A stretch of 34,294 bases of DNA from a virus, in the IMG/VR virus record IMGVR_UViG_3300032083_000828, positions 1 to 34,294 of that record; one strand, written 5' to 3'. The position numbers and the translations under genes were made by a program. How positions within the stretch are numbered: position 1 is the stretch's first letter; every line of letters begins with the position of its first letter. The notes beneath the pieces are model-generated. The model was not told the DNA's origin and did no database searches. It worked only from the letters and a program-made list of their open reading frames with translations. Shown piece by piece: positions 19,781 through 29,027 of the stretch.

Positions 19781-21154
19781 TTATAACTCCGCACTAAATT
19801 GAAGATTGGCATCACTATCGTTGTTTAGCGTAAGCAACAGGGCATCTAAAGTTGATATGCCACCACCAGTTGCAAGACTAATTCCCATACAGACTGTGCT
19901 ACTACTGCTTCTTGATGGCCCTGCTGTTGGGTTTAGTGTTCCACCATTAAACACCCTAAATGAGCCGCTTGCAGTAAGCGTTGGGTTCGCTCTCATTTCT
20001 GTAGGAAAATGAATTACACCTAGAAAGTTGTTAGTAGTGTTACCCATACCGTTTGCAATTTCTGTGTTTGCAGATGACCCATCTATTCTGGGTATTCTGG
20101 TAAAGTACCGCTGGCACTTCTGCAAAGTTTCCGCAAAACTTTCGTGTTCAAACGGCGTGGCTACCCCGCCTACTTCAAGCTGGATGCCTGTGATTTGCCA
20201 CGTTGCATTTAAAGTTGCAAATAGGTTTGTTTGACCCACGTAAGTATTTACCCCACCTGATGAGGCTTCCCAAGTTGTTGCTAGTGTTCCTGTTGTAAAA
20301 TTTGAACCAGCCGCTAAACAAAATATTAATCTAGCACTTAGGCCATTATCGTTATTAAATGCGCCTGTAGTATCTGGCGGAAACGTAATTGTTTTATACT
20401 CCCACGTATTTGCCAAGTTTATTGTATATGAACCGGAAACGGTTCTTTGACCGCTGGTGTCCAAATCATTAAAAGCACAGATAAAAATTCCTGTTATGCT
20501 GGACTTTACCCAGAATGACAAAGTAACAGACTGTGCGTCACTTGTGCCTTTTTTTAACTGCTGTAAATTCTGTCCTTCAAATCTTTGGTCTAGTTGATAA
20601 TTTTGATTAGCATCTAAAGATGCATCCTGTGTTGTAGCAGTTATTTTTAGTGAATAACCAAAGCCATTAGGTGTGTCTGTAGATTGTTCCTGCTTGTGGC
20701 TTAAAGTTGCACCGTCAAAATTAACATTCCACCTATCAACGGTATGATAACCATTTGATGTGATAGATGTTGCTGAGGTTGCCCTCTGCGAACAGGCCAT
20801 ATTTCCGTTGATTATGAGGTTTCTAGAACCGCCAATCTGCCCGCCATTTATGCTGGTCAGGTGTGCCGCTACAGCATTCGCAATCGAGCCGATAGCGCCG
20901 TCCTTTAGGAGAACGCCGTCAATGGTCACGCCAGTGGCAGATGTCTTTTCGCTGATGGTGTCCGTGCTGAAGCTGTCAGCCACAGGTGTTTCCAGAGCAA
21001 CAGTGCCGGTGCTGACGTTCTTGAGGTCGGTCATAACTTCGCGGATAGCGTTGTTTAACCCGCTAGGCGCACAGCCCTCAGATATGTCAACTGACTGGAT
21101 GTCCGAGTTGTCGGAACTTGTCGCGCTATAATCGCGGATACTGTCTTTAGCCAT
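19781..21154 (-). CDS. Tail fibre / receptor-binding protein
   Basis: 457 residues. N-terminal attachment module 1-45 (YSATSSDNSDIQSV, then APSGLNNAIREVM). Residues about 110-330 look like a carbohydrate-binding beta-sandwich (RNLIINGNMACSQRA at its start). ITGIQLEVGGVATPFEHES followed by LQKCQRYFTR (about 318-350) is a hallmark of such fibre domains in marine phages. The C terminus is beta-rich and probably the trimeric tip. It is the largest fibre here, so the main host-range determinant by inference. Confidence 0.8.
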   Translation of the reverse strand: MAKDSIRDYSATSSDNSDIQSVDISEGCAPSGLNNAIREVMTDLKNVSTGTVALETPVADSFSTDTISEKTSATGVTIDGVLLKDGAIGSIANAVAAHLTSINGGQIGGSRNLIINGNMACSQRATSATSITSNGYHTVDRWNVNFDGATLSHKQEQSTDTPNGFGYSLKITATTQDASLDANQNYQLDQRFEGQNLQQLKKGTSDAQSVTLSFWVKSSITGIFICAFNDLDTSGQRTVSGSYTINLANTWEYKTITFPPDTTGAFNNDNGLSARLIFCLAAGSNFTTGTLATTWEASSGGVNTYVGQTNLFATLNATWQITGIQLEVGGVATPFEHESFAETLQKCQRYFTRIPRIDGSSANTEIANGMGNTTNNFLGVIHFPTEMRANPTLTASGSFRVFNGGTLNPTAGPSRSSSSTVCMGISLATGGGISTLDALLLTLNNDSDANLQFSAEL

Positions 21155-21163
21155 TACTCGCTC

Positions 21164-22738
21164 CTAATCCAGCAGATTTCTATCTGATGGTCTGATTGTT
21201 AGATAAGGTATATCACGTTTTGCCACCTCTCCGCCAAGTAATCCTGCGGCGGCTGGGGTTCTGAGCATGGCACCTGCGGCTGGGAGTGTCCTCCTGAGAA
21301 GGTTCTGAGCAGGAGTGGTGTATAGTGCGCTTAAACCGCCGCCAATCAGCGCTGATTCAAGAGGCATCCCAATAGTGGCCCCGCCTGCACCGGACATCAA
21401 TGCGTTTGCAACTATGCCCCGCGTTGCCGTGCCTGAATCAGGCAGGGTTGCTGGAAGGGTTGCTCTACCTGCCCGCGCAAGTTCCTGCAATGGAGCCTGA
21501 CCCAGAGCCAGCTTTGTCTGTTGCCTTTTTGCTTCCTGACCGATAGCTGTGGAAAGCTGAGAAGGTGTGAACACACCCTCGTCTTTTTCTGCTTTTACAG
21601 TGGCCCGACGAACAGGAACTAACCTGCTATAAGCATCATCAGCCTTTGCAAGCTCACGCGCTAAATTAGGCGATGTCTTTGATAGGGTGTTTGTCACCTC
21701 AAAGGAGACGTCAGTTAGTGCAGAGCCTAGCTCTTTTTCATAAGCAGACTGAGATGTGGAAAAATTATATGCCTTTTGGCGTATTGCTGACTGTGCATCC
21801 TTAAATGCCTGACCGGTCAGCTTGCCGTCCACAATCCTGTCAGTAAGCTCATTCTTAATAATCCGTGTCATTGCCTTTAGCTCTTCAGGGCGAAGCTGAT
21901 TAGCAAACTTAGAAACCAATGATTCAGGAGTTGCATTGAAATCAATGCCAATCTTAGGAATTACTTTCTGGTACTGCTGTGCTATGGCATTGTTCGCCGC
22001 CTCAAAAGCCTCAGTTCCAATCATGCCCCTTGGAATGGTCTTACCCAAAGGCTTGAGAACTTCGTTAATAACCTCTGTATTAAAGCCCTCAGAAGCCTTC
22101 TGTCTTGCAGAGCGTATAACATCACCAGCTAAGGGTATGCTACTCACAGCCTCCTCAAACCGCTTTATGCCGCCGCCTGTTGCTTGCCCCAAGGTTAGCG
22201 GAATACCGCGCTGTAATAATTTTTTAGCTGGCTCTGTTATAGCCGGAGTGATTTTCTGTAACCCCGCTCCCAGACCGCCACTAATTAAAGCAGTGGCTGG
22301 AACATCCTCAAGCTCTTCTGCCGTGCCTGCTCCGTATCCCGCGCCAAGCGCCATAGCCTGTGGCACTTTGCCAGCAAGTCTAGCGGCAGTTAATCCTGCC
22401 CCGCCGACCATTGCTGTAGGTATGGATGACGCTATCTCAGCCCCATAAGCAAGGTATGGAGATTCAGTGCGGAACTGCTCCAAGCCTGCGCGGGCTGAAT
22501 CTCTGGCTTCCGTATAAGTTTCATCGCCCAGAATACTGCGGGCATACCCCTCTGCCTCATCAGCAAAGCCAAATAACACACCCTGCCCGATTGCTCTAGC
22601 AAGGTTCTTAGCTAGGTCTACATTAGACATCTCTGGGGCTTGAGAGGCGGCTGGTGCAGTAGACGGCTGGTCCACTCCAAGGGCTTCTCTGAGTTCTGCT
22701 TGGGTAGGCTTTCTAGCCTTTAAAACTTTATCAGCCAT
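21164..22738 (-). CDS. Internal virion / DNA-ejection protein
   Basis: 524 residues. Residues 60-180 contain several Gly/Ala-rich amphipathic stretches (VGGAGLTAARLAGK, LGAGYGAGTAEELE, LISGGLGAGLQ), then a long helical charged region (190-420) and further Gly/Ala-rich stretches near 440-505. The mix suits a protein carried in the capsid and inserted across the host envelope during DNA entry. It starts eight bases inside the end of the 22731-24023 gene, the second of three consecutive ejection-type genes. No catalytic motif was seen. Confidence 0.6.
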   Translation of the reverse strand: MADKVLKARKPTQAELREALGVDQPSTAPAASQAPEMSNVDLAKNLARAIGQGVLFGFADEAEGYARSILGDETYTEARDSARAGLEQFRTESPYLAYGAEIASSIPTAMVGGAGLTAARLAGKVPQAMALGAGYGAGTAEELEDVPATALISGGLGAGLQKITPAITEPAKKLLQRGIPLTLGQATGGGIKRFEEAVSSIPLAGDVIRSARQKASEGFNTEVINEVLKPLGKTIPRGMIGTEAFEAANNAIAQQYQKVIPKIGIDFNATPESLVSKFANQLRPEELKAMTRIIKNELTDRIVDGKLTGQAFKDAQSAIRQKAYNFSTSQSAYEKELGSALTDVSFEVTNTLSKTSPNLARELAKADDAYSRLVPVRRATVKAEKDEGVFTPSQLSTAIGQEAKRQQTKLALGQAPLQELARAGRATLPATLPDSGTATRGIVANALMSGAGGATIGMPLESALIGGGLSALYTTPAQNLLRRTLPAAGAMLRTPAAAGLLGGEVAKRDIPYLTIRPSDRNLLD

Positions 22739-24023
22739 TTATATCCACCACTAATATGTCGCCACCCTTAGTCTCGTAATATTGTTTATTGCCAATTTCT
22801 TTTAACAGCTTAGAACCTTCAGGAACATCGACCAAAACCTCTGGGGGAAAGAAAACGTCATAAGCTGGCCCTGACGCCGCTTTCATAGCCTGCAATGCCC
22901 GCGCCCTTGCTCTTGCTTTCTGAGCAATAACTTCTGGCTTGTCGTTTGGCTGTGGAAAATATTTTCTATCTTCTGTCTCAAACTCACTAGGATTGATAGC
23001 CGCGCCAGATTCTTTTCTCAGGACCGCTGTAATAAAATCAGATTTAGACTGCTGGAACCGCTGTCCTAATTCGCTGACCAATCCACCGCCGATAACGGAA
23101 GGCAGATTTCCGGCAAGATAGTCCTGAGTGCTTGTTGGGTCGTAACCCTCACTCAAAACTGATTCAATATCCTGCAAGGCAAAATTCATTCTATTTGCAA
23201 AGCCAGCCGCCTTGCCTTGGACCTCAGTAAAGCTCGCGCTTTTTTGACTGACAACCCTTTCGTCTGGAACATAACCTTCTGGTGTGGGGAATGATGAAAG
23301 GTTCATCGCTGGCCTTTCCACAATAACCATTCCTTGGTCTGTCTGGCGAGTCTCTTTTTCTGGCTGTGACAGCTTCTGAAAGACCAGCGAATACGCCTGT
23401 TTTTCTTCTGCGGTTGCTTTTCCGCTGGCTATTTTTGGCCCCAAGGCGATTAAAGTATTGTAACCCTGCGCTGTCATGCTGGTGCCTGAGAATGGCTGTT
23501 TGCCCTTCAAACGCTCTGTCTGAATTTTTGCCAGAGTTAGCTCTCTAGCAAAGGCATCGTTTATATCTTGCTTTTCAGCCGCCTTAGCCGCTTGGAATGC
23601 CTTCATGCCGGACTGCATCATCGCGCCCAAGCCCTGCGCTGTTGATATCGGTGTCGGACTGTAGCCTGACATCTGCAAGCCCGTTGCCGCCGCCGCACCT
23701 AAGCCAGCCGATGCCGGTGTGCCAAACTCAGGAGATATTCTGTCCATAAGGCTCATGGGCTTCTTTGGTGGCAGAGACGGAACTGTTCCCATTGTTGGCT
23801 GTATGCCAGTAAGACGGTCCATAACATCCTTGCGAAAGCCGAAGGGAGCTCGTGGGTCAGGCTGTGCGCCAGCACTAGGCAAGCGCGGGCCAGCAACAGA
23901 AATTCTGCCCAAAGCGTCTCTGGCAATCACTTGGCTTTGTGGCCTTGGTGTTTGTGGCTGTTGTAGCTGTAGGAACCGACCCGCTGGGGTCATGCTCAAA
24001 TCAAAGCGTGAAGGTATTGCCAT
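22731..24023 (-). CDS. Internal virion / ejection-type protein
   Basis: 430 residues with a Pro/Gln-rich N-terminal third and a Gly/Ala segment near 105-125. The conserved C-terminal block FITAVLRKESGAAINPSEFE, followed by RKYFPQPNDKPEVI, is shared by many podovirus-like internal structural proteins. Probably assembled in the head beneath the portal. Overlaps its neighbour on each side by a few bases, consistent with coordinated synthesis. Confidence 0.65.
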   Translation of the reverse strand: MAIPSRFDLSMTPAGRFLQLQQPQTPRPQSQVIARDALGRISVAGPRLPSAGAQPDPRAPFGFRKDVMDRLTGIQPTMGTVPSLPPKKPMSLMDRISPEFGTPASAGLGAAAATGLQMSGYSPTPISTAQGLGAMMQSGMKAFQAAKAAEKQDINDAFARELTLAKIQTERLKGKQPFSGTSMTAQGYNTLIALGPKIASGKATAEEKQAYSLVFQKLSQPEKETRQTDQGMVIVERPAMNLSSFPTPEGYVPDERVVSQKSASFTEVQGKAAGFANRMNFALQDIESVLSEGYDPTSTQDYLAGNLPSVIGGGLVSELGQRFQQSKSDFITAVLRKESGAAINPSEFETEDRKYFPQPNDKPEVIAQKARARARALQAMKAASGPAYDVFFPPEVLVDVPEGSKLLKEIGNKQYYETKGGDILVVDING

Positions 24024-24784
24024 TATGCGAATGCTCCTAACAATGCACCACCTGCGGCAAGACCCTGTGCGCCGCCGCCTGTCATGCTCAGCATTTTAGC
24101 GGCCTGTGCGCCAGCTAGACCGCCGGAGAGGAACCCTAATGCTGGGTTGCGTGTGACCGGAGTTATTTGCTGACCGCCAAGTGCGCCTGAGCCACCCTGA
24201 ACCATCTGCATATAATCTGCCAGTTTAGCCGCCGGACGAGCCTGCTCATACTGGAACCTCTGCATATCAGCTTGCAGTTCTGCCTGTGACTGAGCCTCTC
24301 TAGCACCGCCAACCTGTGCGAGTGTCTCTAGGTCAGCGAAGCCAAACTGACGGGCCGCTGGTGCCTGAGCAATCGCCGCCTGTTGTGCTTGGTAGGCCAT
24401 AGGTGCCAATGCCTGAGCAATCGCCGCGTCACCATAGCCTGAGCCATATCTGCCAGACTGAGAGAGTTGACCCTGCATTTTCTCAAGGACGGGTTGCATC
24501 GCCGCCGACATGAGCGGGTTAGTGCCCATCAGGTTCTGCATTACAACGTCCTGCGTCGCGCCAACAAACGGGCTACCCTGAAGAGCTTGTGAACGATATC
24601 CGCTCAGTGCTTGCTCCGTTTCAGGGGCAAAGCCTACAACTGTGCTCTGAGGGTAATACTGAGGTGTCGGGCTCTCATATAGACGCTTGGCCTCTTCCAG
24701 ACCTGTCTTCAGGAATGGCTGTGCGTATTCCGGTGCCTGTGTGGACTGTGTGATAGTCCGTGAACTTCCGCCGCCCTTACTCAT
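24023..24784 (-). CDS. Ejection-type virion protein
   Basis: 253 residues, Gln- and Ala-rich. SQSGRYGSGYGDAAIAQAL in the middle and a C-terminal Gly/Ala stretch (GLAGAQAAKMLSMTGGGAQG) are typical of the smallest of the head-located ejection proteins in marine podovirus-like phages. It likely forms part of the translocation channel with the next two gene products. Confidence 0.65.
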   Translation of the reverse strand: MSKGGGSSRTITQSTQAPEYAQPFLKTGLEEAKRLYESPTPQYYPQSTVVGFAPETEQALSGYRSQALQGSPFVGATQDVVMQNLMGTNPLMSAAMQPVLEKMQGQLSQSGRYGSGYGDAAIAQALAPMAYQAQQAAIAQAPAARQFGFADLETLAQVGGAREAQSQAELQADMQRFQYEQARPAAKLADYMQMVQGGSGALGGQQITPVTRNPALGFLSGGLAGAQAAKMLSMTGGGAQGLAAGGALLGAFA

Positions 24785-24785
24785 A

Positions 24786-25145
24786 TTACAAATTCCTTGT
24801 TAATAATGTGGCTGTCGCCTGATACTCGTTTAGCTGGCGCTCCCAGCCCTTGCGTCCAATAATTTCCATTGAATCGCATCCGTGACCCTTGGCCCATTCA
24901 GCGACTTCTTTTTCAGCTTCCATCAGTTCGTCCATATTGCCACCGGCTAACCAGATTCGGCAGGACGTTCTCTGCGGGTAGTCAACTATCTCCGTCACTA
25001 TAACAGAATTTTCATACGGAAAAAACTGGGCTTTGCCAGAGCGTATAGCGTCCAGCACATCCAACGCCGTGTGACTGTTTCCAGCGTATCCTAATGCGGC
25101 CTCTACATGGTGCATTAATCTTTCGTATTCATCCAATAATGACAT
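24786..25145 (-). CDS. Conserved virion-assembly-region protein
   Basis: 119 residues. CRIWLAGGNMDELMEAEKEV, EWAKGHGCDSMEIIGRKGWE and a C-terminal YQATATLL form a pattern common between tail-hub and ejection genes of podovirus-like phages. The arrangement loosely recalls a GNAT fold, but no acetyl-CoA loop is evident. Role unknown, probably assembly. It overlaps the upstream gene by 17 bases. Confidence 0.65.
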   Translation of the reverse strand: MSLLDEYERLMHHVEAALGYAGNSHTALDVLDAIRSGKAQFFPYENSVIVTEIVDYPQRTSCRIWLAGGNMDELMEAEKEVAEWAKGHGCDSMEIIGRKGWERQLNEYQATATLLTRNL

Positions 25146-25440
25146 ATGCTACTACCGTTGCATGACCGTGGCTTTTACTCTCCACGACAAAACTCCCGTT
25201 GTTTAGCGTGTTGACCACCGGCTCCACGCTGTAGAAATGTGCATCCAATGGGCTGAACAAGATAACGCTTTCCTTGCCCACCCTTGGGTCCGTCACCGTT
25301 GTTGATATTGTGCTGTGCGGGATGGTGAACTCACCCACGCTGTTTAGCTTACCGTCAACCGTCCTGTTCAGCACCTCTGCGACTTCTCGCGTAGTGGCTG
25401 TAATGGGGTTCAGGATACGATAGTTTGTCGTGCGCGTCAT
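25129..25440 (-). CDS. Conserved small structural-region protein
   Basis: 103 residues, beta-rich throughout (ESVILFSPLDAHFYSVEPVV, GSFVVESKSHGHATVVAYVI). Likely a small tail or head-tail component. It lies between the gp10-like gene (4-base overlap) and the 119-residue gene. No named family that I can recall. Confidence 0.6.
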   Translation of the reverse strand: MTRTTNYRILNPITATTREVAEVLNRTVDGKLNSVGEFTIPHSTISTTVTDPRVGKESVILFSPLDAHFYSVEPVVNTLNNGSFVVESKSHGHATVVAYVIIG

Positions 25441-26906
25441 CTGCGACCTATCTCTCTTGCCTCAACGTCAATGCCCTGAGCCAGCGACCACTGACCGGAG
25501 ATGTTCATACGAACTCGGTGGTACCTGCCCTGCTCTCTAAACGGGACAAACCCGTCTGCATTAGGCGCTATGGCTGTTGAGAAGGTCGCGTCCTCTGTGT
25601 GAACATTGCGAGTGCCAACCTCTACAGTAACGGTGCCGCCCTCATGGTATGGATAGACCCGCGTGACGATTGCATGCTTGCCCATAGACAAGCTGTTCTC
25701 TCCGGCCTCAATAGTGCCGGTCAGAGGGTCGCCAGTAAATGCGTGAATCTTAGTGCCCAGAGCTCCGCCGAACAGGAACTGACCACCCTTATATAATGCG
25801 CTATCCAGAGACGCAGGCAGGCCGTCAATGCTCGCGCTGATATTATCCAGAGCCTCAAGAGTGTAACCCGCCGTAAAGAATGGGGCTATCAGGTCGGCTG
25901 ATACGTTAGCCAGTGACCAGCGGTTCAGAGCATAGTTATATATGAGGAGCCTATCAGGGGTGCCATCCAGAGAACTATTAGAGACATATGACCAGACGGC
26001 AAGCTGTGCCTGCGGGTCTACTGTGGATGTCATTTTGTCCTTAAAGCTGAAGTCAAAGTCGTCGAAGAAAAAGCGGTTCACCTTCTCAGCGCCAATAGCC
26101 TTTGAGCCTTGTCCGTCAAACATATAGAAACCATCGTCTGACAGATAAAACACACTATGCCCAATATTGCAGACAGAGCCCGCAACCTGACAGCCACGCG
26201 CCGTTTCCACTTTATCGAACTGAAACACCAGCGGCAGGCCGGAATAGGTTGCCCGAACAATCGCCCGCTCCATTAGAATTGTGCAATATTCTCCGCCGAC
26301 AATTCCTGAAATATCGCCAGAATCGGGCAGGTCCTGAAAATCGCTTTGGTCGGTTCCAGATGTCCAGCCCGTGGGGTCATTGAACGCAGACCAATAAACA
26401 CGATATGGCTTTCTGCCGGAGCCGGTGTCGATATTAGCTGTCCACACAAAATCACGCACAACGGCAATGAAGTCAGACTTAGGTGCGCCAGATACGTCAG
26501 AGAACACGGTATCAGTGCCTAGCTGAAATTTCTGCATTTCCTCGCCAATGCCACCAGCCGCATAAACCGTGTCGCCAAACTGAACGAACTTCCAGCGCTC
26601 ACTGCTCGACAGGTCATATGCAGGTGTTCCCGCCTTGCTGATATCATCCAAGCTGGAATCACTGGCATCAAATTCGTATAGCTTTGCGCTATCACCGGCA
26701 AACAGCTTTGTATTGCCATCATCTGACTTTGCCGCAAATACGCCCAGAATTGTGTTTGTAGACGCGCCGGAGTACGGCACAAACTCGCTTAGGCTGGAAT
26801 AGCCGCTCAGAACCGGAACCACATTGGTTGCGACTGATACGCCTTGATTCATAAAATTAGGCTGGTCAGGGAGCCACTCACCGAACTGCATCATTGTCTT
26901 GCCCAA
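25437..26906 (-). CDS. P22 gp10-like tail hub / DNA-stabilisation protein
   Basis: 489 residues with repeated beta-blades (GVFAAKSDDGNTKLFAGD, RWKFVQFGDTVYAAGG, SVFYLSDDGFYMFDGQG, RLLIYNYALNRWSLANVSAD), as in phage stabilisation proteins related to P22 gp10, which close the portal channel and carry the tail needle. The N-terminal GEWLPDQPNFMNQGVSVATNV is a familiar start for this family. Its place after adaptor and before ejection genes fits. Assignment from pattern, not alignment. Confidence 0.65.
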   Translation of the reverse strand: MGKTMMQFGEWLPDQPNFMNQGVSVATNVVPVLSGYSSLSEFVPYSGASTNTILGVFAAKSDDGNTKLFAGDSAKLYEFDASDSSLDDISKAGTPAYDLSSSERWKFVQFGDTVYAAGGIGEEMQKFQLGTDTVFSDVSGAPKSDFIAVVRDFVWTANIDTGSGRKPYRVYWSAFNDPTGWTSGTDQSDFQDLPDSGDISGIVGGEYCTILMERAIVRATYSGLPLVFQFDKVETARGCQVAGSVCNIGHSVFYLSDDGFYMFDGQGSKAIGAEKVNRFFFDDFDFSFKDKMTSTVDPQAQLAVWSYVSNSSLDGTPDRLLIYNYALNRWSLANVSADLIAPFFTAGYTLEALDNISASIDGLPASLDSALYKGGQFLFGGALGTKIHAFTGDPLTGTIEAGENSLSMGKHAIVTRVYPYHEGGTVTVEVGTRNVHTEDATFSTAIAPNADGFVPFREQGRYHRVRMNISGQWSLAQGIDVEAREIGRR

Positions 26907-27619
26907 ACCTCACTGCCAGTTGCTACTGTAGCCCAAACCTCTGAGCCAACCGCTACATCAGACCACGTTTCTGTCCCGATTGAATTATCTGTCCAATCCT
27001 CACCCAGAACCTTCGCTGTGCCTGTTACACTTATCTGCGCCTGCGTTGCGCCCGCTTCCACGAATATGCCAGTTGTTGCGCCGGTTGCTGTGAACTCAGC
27101 CGTGGCAGTGCCCTGAGCCAGATACAGGATATTACTGCTTGCCGTTGATGTGACAACAGCAGAGGCCGTACCAGCTACGCTGATGAGCCTGTTATAATCT
27201 GCCGCGCTCGTTACAGCAATAGACGCCGTGCCGGACATTTGCCTCAGCGGGGTAATGGTTGCTGTAAAGCCGAATGCGCCCGTAATGCTGGCAGACATCG
27301 TTCTTATTCTGTCGGCATCTGATGCCGCAGTGACAGCTATGTTTGCCGTGCCAGCCACATCAATAGCAAACTGAATAGCCGCCGTTGCTGTAAAGGCAAT
27401 AGGGGCCGAGCCTGAGCAATGGATTACGTCTAGGTCAGCTAGTTGCTCTAACGTGCCAAAGCCGTCCAGAGCGTCCATAGTGCCCCAAGCATCTAACTGC
27501 TCAAGGGTCGGGTTAGACCAGTCAACACTCGTAAGAAAAGACGCGCTGTCCAGAGATATGGTCAGCGTGTCTAAGTTGTTCTTAGTAAAGTTGTCGAGGC
27601 TGGGTGTCCCTGTAGGCAT
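26891..27619 (-). CDS. Repeat-rich beta structural protein
   Basis: 242 residues. After an N-terminal region (1-68) there are about six tandem 20-residue units with consensus (A/S)GTAxIAVTxxAxxxRIxxV, for example SGTASIAVTSAADYNRLISV and AGTASAVVTSTASSNILYLA. The C terminus is three 10-residue units (NSIGTETWSD, VAVGSEVWAT, VATGSEVWAR). The regular strands suggest a beta-solenoid or fibrous decoration protein. It lies between the neck and gp10-like genes, so perhaps a tail or capsid spike. Confidence 0.65.
   Translation of the reverse strand: MPTGTPSLDNFTKNNLDTLTISLDSASFLTSVDWSNPTLEQLDAWGTMDALDGFGTLEQLADLDVIHCSGSAPIAFTATAAIQFAIDVAGTANIAVTAASDADRIRTMSASITGAFGFTATITPLRQMSGTASIAVTSAADYNRLISVAGTASAVVTSTASSNILYLAQGTATAEFTATGATTGIFVEAGATQAQISVTGTAKVLGEDWTDNSIGTETWSDVAVGSEVWATVATGSEVWARQ
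26901..26990. repeat. Three imperfect 30-bp tandem repeats
   Basis: Units begin at 26901, 26931 and 26961. The first two share the opening GCCCAAACCTC; the third is more diverged. They encode the 10-residue GSEVWA-type repeats at the C terminus of the beta-repeat protein. The pattern points to past copy-number change within the gene. Confidence 0.75.
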
Positions 27620-27628
27620 TGCCTAACC

Positions 27629-28015
27629 TTACGCCGCTGTAATGTCTAGGTCGCCCGCCGGTATCTTTAGGATGTCACCTGACCCGATAGCCTTGCCAGT
27701 GGTGAATGCGCCGTGAACCAACAGGTTGCCGGATGATGCCGCATCGAACAGACCAAAGTGGCTGACCGTGCCCCATGAACCTGTCGCCGCTGGAAACTCA
27801 ACAGCCGCGTCATTATCAGCAGTTGCCGAAGCCGCCGCGTTGAAGGTGATAACCTTGCGAGTATATCCAGAGCCTGATAACTCGGTTCCGCTTGCATCAT
27901 CGTTGAATGATGCCGTTGCTAGGCCCACATAAACATTTGTCGGCATGGTGTAAGCACCAGTTCCGAGAATGTGGTCGAGAATTTCATTCTCTAAATAATC
28001 TGATAATGCTGACAT
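27629..28015 (-). CDS. Conserved tail/neck structural protein
   Basis: 128 residues. SDYLENEILDHILGTGAYTM then NVYVGLATASFN, SGSGYTRKVITFN and GLFDAASSGNLLVHGAF are typical of small beta-sandwich tail proteins found widely in phages. The protein is probably a tail or decoration subunit. It lies directly after the adaptor gene. Confidence 0.7.
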   Translation of the reverse strand: MSALSDYLENEILDHILGTGAYTMPTNVYVGLATASFNDDASGTELSGSGYTRKVITFNAAASATADNDAAVEFPAATGSWGTVSHFGLFDAASSGNLLVHGAFTTGKAIGSGDILKIPAGDLDITAA

Positions 28016-28018
28016 TGT

Positions 28019-28660
28019 TTAATTCTCCGCTACTGCGTTCTGTCGTGAATAAATACTTTGGATTTGTAAGCTACCCGTGCCGTAATGTGCACGTTGCTCG
28101 TCTACCTTTACTTCCTCCATGCCGCGTGTGAACTTGGCATCATACTGCGAGGCCCGTGCCTCATCCAGTAAGTACGCGTATGATTCTGCCAGCGCCCCAT
28201 ACAGATAGAGGTCTGGGCTCCGAAGGAATAGGGTCGGGGTGGCGGTGTCTGAGATGCTTTCGAGACTGCCGATATAGACAATCTCCATTGTGTAAGCGTC
28301 ATCAGGTACGGGCCGAATTTTCATTTCCTTGCCGACAATGCTGAACCCCTCTGGGCGACCACCGCCGGATGAGGCATATGAGGTATCCAAAGATGACGGG
28401 CTGTAATATGTCAGCACCTGCACGGGGTCAGTGTTTAGCTTTACTTCGCGCACTTCACGCAGGTCAGTTGGCAGGGCTATGTATTCATCGCCGCTGGTCA
28501 GCGTTGCTGTTGAACGCTTCTCCTGCTCGCGGGTCTCAAGCTCACGGCTCATGCGACCCTCAGCAAGCTGGATAAACATTGGTATCTGTGCTGTGAGGTC
28601 ATCACGCGCCAGAAAGTTTGCGATTGCAGTTTTTAACTCTGCGTAACTACCTATACTCAT
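28019..28660 (-). CDS. Head-to-tail adaptor protein
   Basis: 213 residues. YAELKTAIANFLARDDLTAQ with FIQLAEGRMSRELETRE at the N terminus, then YIALPTDLREVREVKLN, a GKEMKIRPVP strand and a helical C terminus (LYLYGALAESYAYLLDE) match the adaptor family of SU10- and P22-like phages that forms the ring below the portal. The position two genes after the capsid gene agrees. Confidence 0.75.
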   Translation of the reverse strand: MSIGSYAELKTAIANFLARDDLTAQIPMFIQLAEGRMSRELETREQEKRSTATLTSGDEYIALPTDLREVREVKLNTDPVQVLTYYSPSSLDTSYASSGGGRPEGFSIVGKEMKIRPVPDDAYTMEIVYIGSLESISDTATPTLFLRSPDLYLYGALAESYAYLLDEARASQYDAKFTRGMEEVKVDEQRAHYGTGSLQIQSIYSRQNAVAEN

Positions 28661-28977
28661 ATGTTACCGCCGCCCGTTCTGAATGCTTTGTTTTCGCTGT
28701 CGTTCAGCCACTGCTTCCAAGCTCTCGGATTATCAGCAGGCTTTCCAAATTTACTTACAAGGTCAGCATACACTATATTGGGTATTTCTGCCACATGAGC
28801 CATATGCTTTTGGGTTCCGCGCATTTGGCCCTTTTGCCACTGGTCGTTCATGTGCTTATTCAGCTTAATGAGGGAGTCAAAGTGCTGGGTCTGCTCAATA
28901 ACCTCAGTGCCGTCTGCATTTTGATGCAGGTATAATTCTTTGCCCGTGATTGGGTCGATACTTAGCACTCTTTTCAT
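28657..28977 (-). CDS. Small conserved head-region protein
   Basis: 106 residues starting MKRVLSIDPITGKELYLHQN. The middle (MRGTQKHMAHVAEIPNIVYA) and the end (NPRAWKQWLNDSENKAFRTG) recur in small proteins coded after capsid genes of podovirus-like phages. No function known. RBS GGAGGACAAT directly precedes the ATG. Confidence 0.65.
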   Translation of the reverse strand: MKRVLSIDPITGKELYLHQNADGTEVIEQTQHFDSLIKLNKHMNDQWQKGQMRGTQKHMAHVAEIPNIVYADLVSKFGKPADNPRAWKQWLNDSENKAFRTGGGNI

Positions 28978-28996
28978 ATTGTCCTCCTGATGGGTA

Positions 28997-29020
28997 GAGG
29001 GGGCAGTTGCCCGCCCCCTC
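28997..29020 (-). terminator. GC-rich hairpin just after the capsid gene
   Basis: GAGGGGGC (28997-29004) and GCCCCCTC (29013-29020) pair perfectly over 8 bp around an 8-base loop. No T-run follows on the minus strand, so it is either a leaky terminator or an mRNA-stabilising stem that favours capsid expression over the genes below. Confidence 0.6.
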
Positions 29021-29027
29021 AGTGAAA

